Assembly: GCA_964552325.1 (NCBI GenBank)
Contig: CAZKHA010000046.1
Span: 1-22,264, forward strand
Length of the DNA: 22,264 nucleotides
Source of the DNA: CAZKCK01 sp964552325
GTDB lineage: Bacteria > Bacteroidota > Bacteroidia > Bacteroidales > TTA-H9
Direction: 5' to 3'
The notes under the pieces were generated by a model. It saw nothing but the letters and a program-made list of their open reading frames with translations, ran no database searches and was not told where the DNA came from. The translations under genes were made by a program, and so were the position numbers. Of this stretch, positions 8,511-15,893 are shown piece by piece (positions within the stretch are counted from its first letter, which is position 1; each line of letters begins with the position of its first letter).

Positions 8511-9980
8511 ATGCTTGAAACATTAAGTATCAAATCGTTTCGGATCCTATTTTTCAACACTCTGGCTTTTACCGTTTGCTTTGCTGTATGGGTATCTAAT
8601 GGAGTTCTGGTTACCTATCTTGTTGACAATGGCATCTTTAATTGGAGCCCTTCTGAAATGGGATGGCTCATGGGATTACCTATACTTTCAGGTTCGGTTT
8701 TCAGATTGCCCATTGGCATGCTTACGGATAAATATGGTGGGAAATGGATCTTGTCAGGCATACTGTTGTTTAGTGCTGTTCCCATGTTTTTAACTTCATT
8801 TGCCACAAATTTTTGGGATTTCGCCTTAACGGGTTTGGGATTCGGTATGGCAGGAACTGCCTTTGCTGCTGGTATTGCAAACACATCGGTATGGTTTCCG
8901 AAGGCATGGCAGGGAAGAGCTTTGGGCATATTTGGAGTTGGGAATGCAGGCGCTGCCATAACCACCCTTTTAGCACCAAGCCTATTACAACAGCTTACAA
9001 ACCATGGCACCTACCAAGATAATTGGCGATTATTGCCCCAATATTATGCAGCAGGCCTTGTTGTTATGGCCATATTATTCCTTTTGTTTACGGAAAATAA
9101 AAAACATACCGCTCAAAACCGTTCACTGGTGGAATTACTGCGACCACTTGGTGAAGTAAGGGTATGGCGTTTTGGTTTGTATTATTTTTTGGTATTTGGT
9201 TGCTTTGTAGCATTCTCACAATGGTTGATGCCTTACTTTTTAAATGTTTATGGTGTTACCTTGGTCACTGCGGGCTTGTTAACCTCGTTGTTTAGCTTGC
9301 CCTCGGGCGTAATTAGGGCTTTGGGAGGCTGGATGTCTGATTTTTGGGGTGCACGCCGTGTTATGTATTGGGTTATTGCACTTTCAATAGTTTTCGCCTT
9401 TTTCTTGAGCGTTCCTCGCATGGAAATTTATTCACCAGGCAAAGGGGTTCTGGCAGGTAAAAAAGGTTTTATCACGCAGGTAAGCAACACCTCCATCACC
9501 GTTGACGGCAAGGTTCATACACTTAGCAAACTACCTTCCGGCAACAATGACTACGACGAAGACTTCCTTGTATTCCCAAGAAAAGAATCATGGCATATCC
9601 CTATTGTAAAGTTAGGTGATACCGTGGCAAAAAAACAACTTCTTGCTAAAGGAGTTACAAAAATTTACTTTCAAGCCAACCTTTGGATTTACGCAGTGTT
9701 AGTTCTCATTATTGGGGTAATCTGGGGGATTGGCAAAGCGGGAGTTTATAGGTTTATCCCCGACTATTATCCAAACGAAGTTGGGGTGGTGGGTGGAATG
9801 GTTGGCGTTATTGGTGGCCTTGGCGGCTTCTTTGGACCCATAATCTTTGGTTATTTGCTTGAATGGTCAGGGCTATGGACCAGTTGCTGGATGCTAATGC
9901 TCTTATTGGGCACTGTTTGCTTCGCTTGGATGACGCACACCTTACGGAAAATCAGGACATCGAATGGAATCAGAAATTAA
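8511..9980 (+). CDS. narK: NarK1-type nitrate transporter with an extra periplasmic domain
   Basis: This 489-residue major facilitator protein imports nitrate across the inner membrane. The nitrate-site arginines are visible: Arg65 in GSVFRLPIG (helix 2) and Arg269 in SGVIRALGG (helix 8). The two glycine-rich nitrate signatures are FGVGNAGAAITTL at about 141-153 and GGMVGVIGGLGGFFGP at about 428-443. An unusual hydrophilic insertion of about 85 residues (about 302-388) lies between helices 9 and 10, on the periplasmic side in standard MFS topology. It looks beta-rich and includes VKLGDTVAKKQLLAKG, a pattern reminiscent of lipoyl/biotinyl-type folds. The short N-terminus without a WRPE-type leader fits the NarK1 (proton-nitrate symport) group. 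That assignment is inference. Confidence 0.9.
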   Translation: MLETLSIKSFRILFFNTLAFTVCFAVWVSNGVLVTYLVDNGIFNWSPSEMGWLMGLPILSGSVFRLPIGMLTDKYGGKWILSGILLFSAVPMFLTSFATNFWDFALTGLGFGMAGTAFAAGIANTSVWFPKAWQGRALGIFGVGNAGAAITTLLAPSLLQQLTNHGTYQDNWRLLPQYYAAGLVVMAILFLLFTENKKHTAQNRSLVELLRPLGEVRVWRFGLYYFLVFGCFVAFSQWLMPYFLNVYGVTLVTAGLLTSLFSLPSGVIRALGGWMSDFWGARRVMYWVIALSIVFAFFLSVPRMEIYSPGKGVLAGKKGFITQVSNTSITVDGKVHTLSKLPSGNNDYDEDFLVFPRKESWHIPIVKLGDTVAKKQLLAKGVTKIYFQANLWIYAVLVLIIGVIWGIGKAGVYRFIPDYYPNEVGVVGGMVGVIGGLGGFFGPIIFGYLLEWSGLWTSCWMLMLLLGTVCFAWMTHTLRKIRTSNGIRN

Positions 9981-10009
9981 TGGATCATCAACTTAAATAA
10001 TTTATAGAT

Positions 10010-11596
10010 ATGGCAACATGGCTTAAAGACTGGCAGCCCGAGAACAAAGATTTCTGGGGGCCAAAAGAAAAACGAATTGCTTGGACCACACTTACCATTA
10101 CCACCATCTCGCTCATGCTTTCTTTTGCTACTTGGTTCTTAATGAGTGCTGTTGTAACGAAGCTACCCGGGTTAGGATTTAAATTTAATACAAACCAATT
10201 GTTTTGGTTAGCAGCTTTACCCGGCTTAGCAGGTGGCACTTTCAGGTTGCTTCATATGTTTTTAATCCCTTTGTTTGGAACTAGGCATACCATAAGCTTT
10301 GCCACGCTTATTAAACTGATACCCGTTATAGCTTTAAGCTTAGCCGTGATGAATCGCGAGACACCTTTCTACGTCTTTGTTATTATTGCCCTTACTACGG
10401 GTTTTGGCGGTGGTGATTTCTCCTCCTTTATGCCATCAACTTCCTTGTTTTTCCCAAAAAGAATGATTGGAATGGCACTTGGAATCCAAGCCGGAATAGG
10501 AAATTTTGGGGTAAGCATCGCCCAGTTTATGACGCCCGTTATGCTCAGTGTTGCTATTATTGGAGGAAGCCAGATTTTTATTACCGCCGATAAAAAAGCA
10601 ATGACCCAATCTGTAAGTAGCCTCGACAGCCAACTTCTTGAAGAGAGCTTTATGAAACTTGACAATACAACGAAAAACACAATTGCCACCTACTTTACCG
10701 ACCCAAATGCAAGTGTTGGCAGCCACGACCCAAAAAAGGATGAACTAGCAAAGCTTTTCTTTAAGGCTGACAATACCGATAAAATTAATGCTTTAACACG
10801 GCTTGAAACTCCTGAACTGGCTAAAACAGCCAAACAATTGCATATAGCCGGAGTGAAATCAAAAAATATCCACTTACAAAGTGCCATTTTATGGTATGCC
10901 CCATTGCTACTTCTATTAGCTGTGCTTGCTTGGTTCATGTTAAAGAGCGTACCCATGAAGGCTACAGTAAGCGAACAATTTGACATCTTTAAAAATAAAC
11001 ATACATGGTATTGTACCTTGATCTACTTTCTCACTTTTGGTACATTTTCGGGGCTCTCAGCATCTTTCCCATTACTTATCCGCTCATTATACGGCTCTTT
11101 TGAAAATGCCCCTGATCCTTTGCAGTACGCTTTTTATGGCCCACTAATTGGCTCAGCAAGCAGGGTGATTTTTGGTTTTATTTCGGACAAGACTGGAGGT
11201 GGAATACTTACAACCATCAGTGGTCTAGGGCTTCTAATATGTACTTTCTTGCTAATTGCCTTAGGTTTAGTTAGTCCTGTTTCTATGCAGCAATTCCCAT
11301 TATTTGTTACCGTGGTCCTTGTTATGTTCTTCTTCACAGGAATTGGAAATGCAGCAACATTTAGGCAGTTTCCTATCATCTTCGCGCACAATTCAAGACA
11401 GGCGGCCGGTGTAATTGGCTTTACTGCCGCTATTGCAGCATATGGCCCTTTTGTTTTTTCGAGCTTACTAGGGCTTGTAATCTCTTTGCATACCGATGCC
11501 GAGGCTTTTTTCTATGGCTTATTCCTCTTTATGCTCTTGGCAACCTTCATTAACTGGAACTTCTACCACAGGAAAGGTTGCGAGATACCCAGTTAA
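10010..11596 (+). CDS. narK: NarK2-type nitrate/nitrite antiporter with a large periplasmic loop
   Basis: This 528-residue major facilitator protein begins with WLKDWQPENKDFW, like E. coli NarK (WRPEDPAFW), which places it in the NarK2 group that exchanges nitrate for nitrite. Substrate arginines are Arg79 (GTFRLLHMF) and Arg385 (SASRVIFGF). The first signature is GIQAGIGNFGVS at about 158-169. The second is divergent (GFTAAIAAYGPF), with a proline replacing the second glycine pair. About 100 hydrophilic residues (about 190-290) are inserted between helices 5 and 6, where E. coli NarK has only a short loop. In normal topology this is periplasmic. It is the last gene of the operon, 29 bases after the first transporter and 111 bases before a strong terminator. 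Pairing of a NarK1 and a NarK2 is known from other nar operons (Thermus, Paracoccus). Confidence 0.9.
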   Translation: MATWLKDWQPENKDFWGPKEKRIAWTTLTITTISLMLSFATWFLMSAVVTKLPGLGFKFNTNQLFWLAALPGLAGGTFRLLHMFLIPLFGTRHTISFATLIKLIPVIALSLAVMNRETPFYVFVIIALTTGFGGGDFSSFMPSTSLFFPKRMIGMALGIQAGIGNFGVSIAQFMTPVMLSVAIIGGSQIFITADKKAMTQSVSSLDSQLLEESFMKLDNTTKNTIATYFTDPNASVGSHDPKKDELAKLFFKADNTDKINALTRLETPELAKTAKQLHIAGVKSKNIHLQSAILWYAPLLLLLAVLAWFMLKSVPMKATVSEQFDIFKNKHTWYCTLIYFLTFGTFSGLSASFPLLIRSLYGSFENAPDPLQYAFYGPLIGSASRVIFGFISDKTGGGILTTISGLGLLICTFLLIALGLVSPVSMQQFPLFVTVVLVMFFFTGIGNAATFRQFPIIFAHNSRQAAGVIGFTAAIAAYGPFVFSSLLGLVISLHTDAEAFFYGLFLFMLLATFINWNFYHRKGCEIPS

Positions 11597-11707
11597 AGGG
11601 AATAACACAATTTCTACTGACGCAACCACAAATCGCAAAACCGTACACGAGGTCAAGTTCACTGTTTTAACAAATTGTTTACAGAAGGTCTAATAGCATC
11701 TTTCGAT

Positions 11708-11737
11708 ACCAGGAAAATTGTTTTCCTGGTTTTTTTA
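11708..11737 (+). terminator. Intrinsic terminator of the nar operon
   Basis: A perfect 10-bp stem (ACCAGGAAAA / TTTTCCTGGT) with loop TTG is followed directly by a run of T. It lies 111 bases after the last nar gene and closes a transcript of about 10.2 kb. Confidence 0.93.
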
Positions 11738-12130
11738 TTTAAACCCCGCAATATAAACTATTGCTTAGTTAACTTACTCATACGCCGCATACAAGCAAAT
11801 AGACCCTTTGAGCTATAGTGAAAAGCCAACTGACCCAGGTTTCAATAGGTAAATACGAATGTTTTCATAAGATTAAACGGAATTCGTTTCAAGTGAATTG
11901 TACGAAAATGTATATAACTTAAAACACCTCTGTTCTACAAGCAATAACAACCAGAAGTACCGAGCCTGATATAGTTACAAACCAACTCCGAATATTATCA
12001 ATACAAGTGTAAATAATATTCTTGGTGGCAGCGCTCAACAAAGATAACATGACTTATAGTTACGGCATAAGAGGTTAGAAGTAGCAATTCCTTTCGTTAT
12101 TGGGATACAATTAGGGTGCAAACATGCAAG
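11738..12130. other. Non-coding stretch between convergent nar and norB units
   Basis: No gene is supported. It is A/T-rich and bounded by the nar terminator on the left and the norB terminator on the right. The only structure seen is the inverted repeat at 11990-12021. Confidence 0.6.
11990..12021. repeat. Inverted repeat GAATATTAT-N14-ATAATATTC
   Basis: The 9-bp arms at 11990-11998 and 12013-12021 are perfect reverse complements. The stem is A/T-rich and has no T-run after it on either strand, so it does not look like a terminator. It may be chance in A/T-rich DNA. Confidence 0.4.
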
Positions 12131-12163
12131 AAAAAAGGGAAGGCCCTTGCGGTAACCTTCCCC
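12131..12163 (-). terminator. Intrinsic terminator of norB
   Basis: On the minus strand GGGAAGG and CCTTCCC pair around a 12-base loop and are followed by TTTTTT. It lies about 85-115 bases past the norB stop and faces the nar terminator. Confidence 0.85.
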
Positions 12164-12167
12164 ATAA

Positions 12168-12217
12168 GAAACCGGTACCAACACTCAACACAAACCCCGT
12201 GGATATTGGCCGGTTTC
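12168..12217 (-). repeat. Second hairpin in the norB 3' untranslated region
   Basis: GAAACCGG (12168-12175) and CCGGTTTC (12210-12217) are perfect complements. With a two-base bulge the stem extends by CCAA/TTGG. It lies between the norB stop and the terminator, with no T-run of its own. It may protect the mRNA 3' end. Confidence 0.5.
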
Positions 12218-12245
12218 TGTACCAAAACACATCAACAGCAATTCG

Positions 12246-14465
12246 TTATCTACCAAGTTTCTTGCTCAGGTAGGTTTTTTGTATCAAATCAACAAGTATA
12301 ACCAACCCGCCAATAATCATCAATGCATCGGGAATGGTGCGAAGCCACATCCAAACTTTCATGCCTTCCAATGCCTCGCGGGTACGGGTGAAGAAGTAAC
12401 CAAAATCGTGAGCCATTTGTGTTTGATGGAATCCTATGATGGCTGTGGGTATGGCAAACAGCAGCACTCCGATGGTTAATAACCAAAAGCCTATTTTACT
12501 TGGTTTGTCGTTCCATACCAAACCTTTGGCTAAGGCATTGGCACGCGATGCCAAATAAATAAAGGCTAGGCTTATGTACCCAAATGCGCCCAATAAGGCC
12601 ACATGCCCGTGAGGCATAATCAGGTAAGTTCCATGAGAATAATAGCTGATGGTTGGGGTGTTGATGACCATACCAAAAAAGCCAGCGCCTATCCAGTTAA
12701 GTACAGCCGAACCTGAAATCCACATGAATGGGATGGTGTAATCGAAAGGTTTTCCTGCAAAGGCTTGTTCTTTCTTATTTTTCATGGCCTCCACTATCAT
12801 AAGAGCCAATGGCAGCGGTTCTAGTGCCGAGAATATTCCACCTATTGCAATCCAATACTCATCCAAGCCTTGCCACCAGTAATGATGACCAACACCTAAA
12901 GTACCGCTTAACATGATCAAGAAAAGCTCAAAAAGCATCACCCGTACAGCAGTCTTCTGCGAGATAAGCCCAACCGAAACCGTAAAGAACGCTATAACCC
13001 CAGCAGCAAACAACTCGAACGTAAGTTCAACCCAAAGGTGTATGACCCACCAACGGTAATAATCGTCAACGGTATAATTGGGCATGATTTTGTGCAAGGG
13101 CATCATCCCCGCCATATATAAGGTGGCGATACCAAAGGCTGACCAGATGATGGTACCTACCAATGGATTGTTGGTGGCAGATTTGCGGATGAGCGATACG
13201 ACCAATATAAACCAGAAAACAAGCCCAATTACAAGGCCTATGTCCCATAGCCTGCCCAAGTTTATAAGCTCGCGGCCTTCGTTGCCAAGCCAGAACCAGG
13301 TTTCGCGCATTTGACCAGTGGCTCCCATATACAAGCCTATGATGCTACCTACTGCAACAATTATTAATGCCGCCCAGAGCACATCAACAAGCCACGGAAA
13401 TTTATGATCGCGATTGGCTACCCATGGGGCTATGAGCAAGCCCCCAACAAGCCAACCCACCGCAACCCATAAAATGGCAATCTGGGTGTGCATTGAACGC
13501 AAAACATTGAAAGGAAGCCACTTTTGTGGTAAAATAAAATCGGATGATGGTTCGGTATATAAATGGGCTAGATACCCCCCTAAAAATAGCTGCACCACAA
13601 ACAATGCAGCTACTATAGGAATATACTTTAGCAGTTTTGATTGCGACGCGAACAGCTTGGTAACCTTTAATGCAGGCTCAAGGGGTTCATCCTTTTTAAA
13701 CAGGTACTCATAAGCAAGGAAAATAACCACGATGGTCAACGACCACAGAATGAGAAACTCCCATAAGGAAATTTTGTGCGATAAAAAGTTTGTATCCTGG
13801 TCAATCAATGGCTCGGGTGGCCAGTTGTTGGACCATGTTCGCTGCGTGCCTGTGCGGTTTGAAGATGCTACCAACTGGGCCCAATCAATAAACGTAGCAA
13901 TCTTCGCTGCCTCCTCAGGTCGTATAACCCCACCGGTCCAAGCCCGCTCAGGGTCTCCTTTTACCAAAAGATCAACCATATAAGCCACATTCCGGTGATA
14001 AGCCTCGGCAGATGCCTTGGTATATACCACGCCTTTCTCAAGCAAAGCGGTTTGTTGCTTTACATCTTGCTTTACGCGCTCTTTTACGGCCCCCAACTCA
14101 ATTTGGCTGAGCAACGCCCTCGGTTTTTGATACAACTCCTGCCCATAATAATCGTAAAGATACTCCACACGGTAATGCAGGAAATCGGTAGAGAAGTCAG
14201 GTCCCATATAGGCACCCATGCCCAAAAGCGTGCCCCAGTCCATCAAATCGAATTGCTGGAAATAGCCTTTTCCTTGCAAAACATCATCATAGGTATAAAG
14301 AAGTTCGCCAGTTTCAGAACGCACTTCTTGTGGTATTGGCGGCACTTCTTTTTGCAGATTAGCCGTGTAGTAAATCAATGCGCTGACCATAATAATGGCC
14401 ACGAACCAAAAGGCCGTGTAAAGACCCTTTTTGGACATAAATCTGTCAAGTAGATTAGTCTTCAT
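12246..14465 (-). CDS. norB: Quinol-dependent nitric oxide reductase, single large subunit
   Basis: This 739-residue protein reduces two NO to N2O in the inner membrane using quinol. It has an N-terminal helix (about 14-33) and a long extracytoplasmic domain (about 35-230), then about a dozen helices, the qNor arrangement with the NorC part fused. Heme and iron ligands are visible. H326 is in LRSMHTQIAILW. H476 with E480 is in HLWVE. H527-H528 is in VGHHYWW, and H619/H621 in MPHGHVALLG. The conserved catalytic-site glutamate is E549 in SALEPLPL. The HLWVE and GHHYWW motifs separate it from cytochrome oxidases. No heme c motif is present, which excludes a NorC-type fusion with cytochrome c. 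It lies 56 bases downstream of an Rrf2 regulator on the same strand and has its own operator. No norQ/norD accessory gene is in view. Confidence 0.93.
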   Translation of the reverse strand: MKTNLLDRFMSKKGLYTAFWFVAIIMVSALIYYTANLQKEVPPIPQEVRSETGELLYTYDDVLQGKGYFQQFDLMDWGTLLGMGAYMGPDFSTDFLHYRVEYLYDYYGQELYQKPRALLSQIELGAVKERVKQDVKQQTALLEKGVVYTKASAEAYHRNVAYMVDLLVKGDPERAWTGGVIRPEEAAKIATFIDWAQLVASSNRTGTQRTWSNNWPPEPLIDQDTNFLSHKISLWEFLILWSLTIVVIFLAYEYLFKKDEPLEPALKVTKLFASQSKLLKYIPIVAALFVVQLFLGGYLAHLYTEPSSDFILPQKWLPFNVLRSMHTQIAILWVAVGWLVGGLLIAPWVANRDHKFPWLVDVLWAALIIVAVGSIIGLYMGATGQMRETWFWLGNEGRELINLGRLWDIGLVIGLVFWFILVVSLIRKSATNNPLVGTIIWSAFGIATLYMAGMMPLHKIMPNYTVDDYYRWWVIHLWVELTFELFAAGVIAFFTVSVGLISQKTAVRVMLFELFLIMLSGTLGVGHHYWWQGLDEYWIAIGGIFSALEPLPLALMIVEAMKNKKEQAFAGKPFDYTIPFMWISGSAVLNWIGAGFFGMVINTPTISYYSHGTYLIMPHGHVALLGAFGYISLAFIYLASRANALAKGLVWNDKPSKIGFWLLTIGVLLFAIPTAIIGFHQTQMAHDFGYFFTRTREALEGMKVWMWLRTIPDALMIIGGLVILVDLIQKTYLSKKLGR

Positions 14466-14484
14466 GGTGTTAAGGATTAAAATA

Positions 14485-14508
14485 AAATACTATATTAAGG
14501 TGGTATTT
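14485..14508 (-). promoter_or_regulatory. Predicted Rrf2 operator in front of norB
   Basis: AAATAC and GTATTT are separated by 12 bases, 20 bases upstream of the norB start. The minus-strand spacer reads CACCTTAATATA. It shares ACCTT and TAT, at the same positions, with the spacer of the operator upstream of the regulator gene, whose spacer contains a -7 element. The equivalent CACCTTAA here may be a weak -7 element, so a bound protein would block transcription. Confidence 0.7.
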
Positions 14509-14521
14509 AAAGATAAAAAAA

Positions 14522-14935
14522 TTAAAATCTGCTTAAATCATTGGCTGTGAGTTCTCCAATTGAAGTAAGATGAAAAATGGTCAAGAGCTTCTCTCGCGAT
14601 TCTTTCCACATTTCGTGCAACAAACAAGGATGTTTATCACTACAAAACTCCAACCCTAGAATACAGCCCATGTATTTATCCATTCCTTCGACTGCCTCAA
14701 TAATCTCTGATAGAAAGATTTCGTTGGTGGACCGGGCAAAGGTGTAGCCACCTTCCCTGCCTTGAATACTCTTTATAAATCCTTTCTTGGTCAGGTCGGT
14801 CATAAGCTTTCGAAAATACTTTTGCGGTACATCCAAACGTTGGCTTAGCTCTTTGGCCGTGTAGAGCTGTTGTTTACGTACCGCCATGTAGCTTAACACG
14901 CGGATGGCATATTCTGAGGTTTTGTTTAATCGCAT
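14522..14935 (-). CDS. Rrf2-family transcriptional regulator (NsrR/IscR-like)
   Basis: This 137-residue regulator starts MRLNKTSEYAIRVLSYMA, the typical Rrf2 winged-helix opening. The recognition helix region is around residues 28-50 and the wing contains GREGGY (59-64). Three cysteines at 91, 98 and 104 (C-x6-C-x5-C) lie where NsrR and IscR bind a [2Fe-2S] or [4Fe-4S] cluster, so an Fe-S sensor of NO or redox state is likely. It is upstream of norB on the same strand, and both genes carry the same inverted-repeat operator. This points to repression of itself and norB that is lifted by NO. NsrR is the best guess from context. The C-x6-C spacing differs slightly from the spacings I recall for E. 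coli NsrR and IscR, so the symbol is withheld. Confidence 0.88.
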   Translation of the reverse strand: MRLNKTSEYAIRVLSYMAVRKQQLYTAKELSQRLDVPQKYFRKLMTDLTKKGFIKSIQGREGGYTFARSTNEIFLSEIIEAVEGMDKYMGCILGLEFCSDKHPCLLHEMWKESREKLLTIFHLTSIGELTANDLSRF

Positions 14936-14981
14936 TGAATTAACTATTCATCATTTGTAAAACGCCGAGTGGAACGAAAAA

Positions 14982-15009
14982 TTAAATACGATACAAAGGT
15001 AGTATTTAA
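14982..15009 (-). promoter_or_regulatory. Predicted autoregulatory operator of the Rrf2 gene
   Basis: TTAAATAC (14982-14989) and GTATTTAA (15002-15009) form a perfect 8-bp inverted repeat with a 12-base spacer. The inner AAATAC-N12-GTATTT is identical to the norB operator. On the minus strand the spacer contains TACCTTTG, a full -7 element, so binding would cover the promoter. Confidence 0.75.
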
Positions 15010-15023
15010 ACCAGAACAAGCAA
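14994..15023 (-). promoter_or_regulatory. Predicted promoter of the Rrf2 gene
   Basis: On the minus strand TTG (15021-15023) and TACCTTTG (14994-15001) are 19 bases apart, a full Bacteroidota promoter. The -7 element lies inside the operator. Confidence 0.65.
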
Positions 15024-15371
15024 GCATTTGTTCAAAAAAAATCACCTGCGACCCATCGAATACGCATACATTACGAAAAACAACAGCAGGTTTGCTAGCC
15101 TAAAACGTTTTCCTTACTGCGCTATCGTATTGTTAACAAGTTAAATAAAAAAATTCAGGCAGCTAACTCACTATATTGGATATAATATAATTGATTGCTC
15201 TCAGCCATTGCAAGGGGTTACAAAAATTTCAAGCTACTTTTGAAATGAGTCTTAAATCAAACTAACTTTGACGCCTGCTTCATTGCTGGCAAGGCCCATT
15301 TCGTCAACTTAAGCGTTTAGGTTTTTTAGCAATAAGACAGGCTTATACATTATTATTCTAACTAAATCACT
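15024..15371. other. Intergenic region between divergent Rrf2 gene and cupin gene
   Basis: No gene is seen. It holds the cupin promoter (15239-15270). A loose A/T-rich dyad TATATT-N6-AATATA lies at 15172-15189, about 50 bases upstream of the -33 element, where an activator could sit. The AAATAC-N12-GTATTT operator is not repeated here. Confidence 0.5.
15239..15270 (+). promoter_or_regulatory. Predicted promoter of the cupin / hemerythrin-PAS pair
   Basis: TTTG (15239-15242) and TAACTTTG (15263-15270) are separated by 20 bases, matching both Bacteroidota promoter elements. The predicted start of transcription is near 15277, leaving a leader of about 95 bases before the cupin start. Confidence 0.65.
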
Positions 15372-15710
15372 ATGATTTCTAGAAGCTATCTTACTGAAAC
15401 GCCTAAAGAGAACCCCCATGGAGTGGATGTTCGTCAATTGTACAACCAAGCATCAGCCCAGGTAATGCACATACTTTTACAAGCGGGCGAATCGCTTAAA
15501 CCGCATGTAACGCCCGTAGATGTAACATTTTACATTTTAGAAGGTCAAGTCAGCGTACGGATTGGCGAGGAGTGGCAAACTTTTGAGAAAGACACCCTGA
15601 TCGAGAGCCCTGCAAACGTGGTCCATTCGCTGAGCAACAAAAGCGGCACGCTTGCCCGTGTTTTGGTAACCAAAGCCCCAAGGCCAAGCCAACCAACAAG
15701 GATATTGTAA
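15372..15710 (+). CDS. Small single-domain cupin protein
   Basis: This 112-residue protein consists of one cupin beta-barrel. The first cupin motif is degenerate: KPHVTPVDVTFYILEG at about 43-58 keeps one histidine and the ending E-G. The second motif, SPANVVHSLSN (about 79-89), keeps the P, H and N. Metal binding by the usual two-His/Glu set is therefore uncertain. No signal peptide or membrane helix is present, so it should be cytosolic. It lies 183 bases upstream of the DUF438/hemerythrin/PAS gene on the same strand, with a good promoter in front. Small cupins of this type are hard to assign. Its substrate is unknown, and the position beside NO-related genes is only suggestive. Confidence 0.8.
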   Translation: MISRSYLTETPKENPHGVDVRQLYNQASAQVMHILLQAGESLKPHVTPVDVTFYILEGQVSVRIGEEWQTFEKDTLIESPANVVHSLSNKSGTLARVLVTKAPRPSQPTRIL

Positions 15711-15893
15711 TTTTTGCGCAGGCCTTAATAAGCATTGGCAGCCAAGCCAGCCTCTGAACCAACCTACGGACGTTTTAACATTGAACGCCAACGGTAATTT
15801 GCCTTTAACGCCATTAGCCTTCCCAATTTGGCAAGGCTACACCATTAAAGCATTGTATCAATCATTTTTACACCCAAAATAGTCACTAAAAAA

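Noticed and set aside
13995..14453. 152-residue plus-strand frame opposite norB
   Set aside because: It lies entirely antisense to the well-supported norB gene, whose heme and iron ligands are intact.
15711..15893. A decayed gene between the cupin and the hemerythrin-PAS gene
   Set aside because: Short frames are interrupted and show no family resemblance. It is treated as a plain intergenic spacer.
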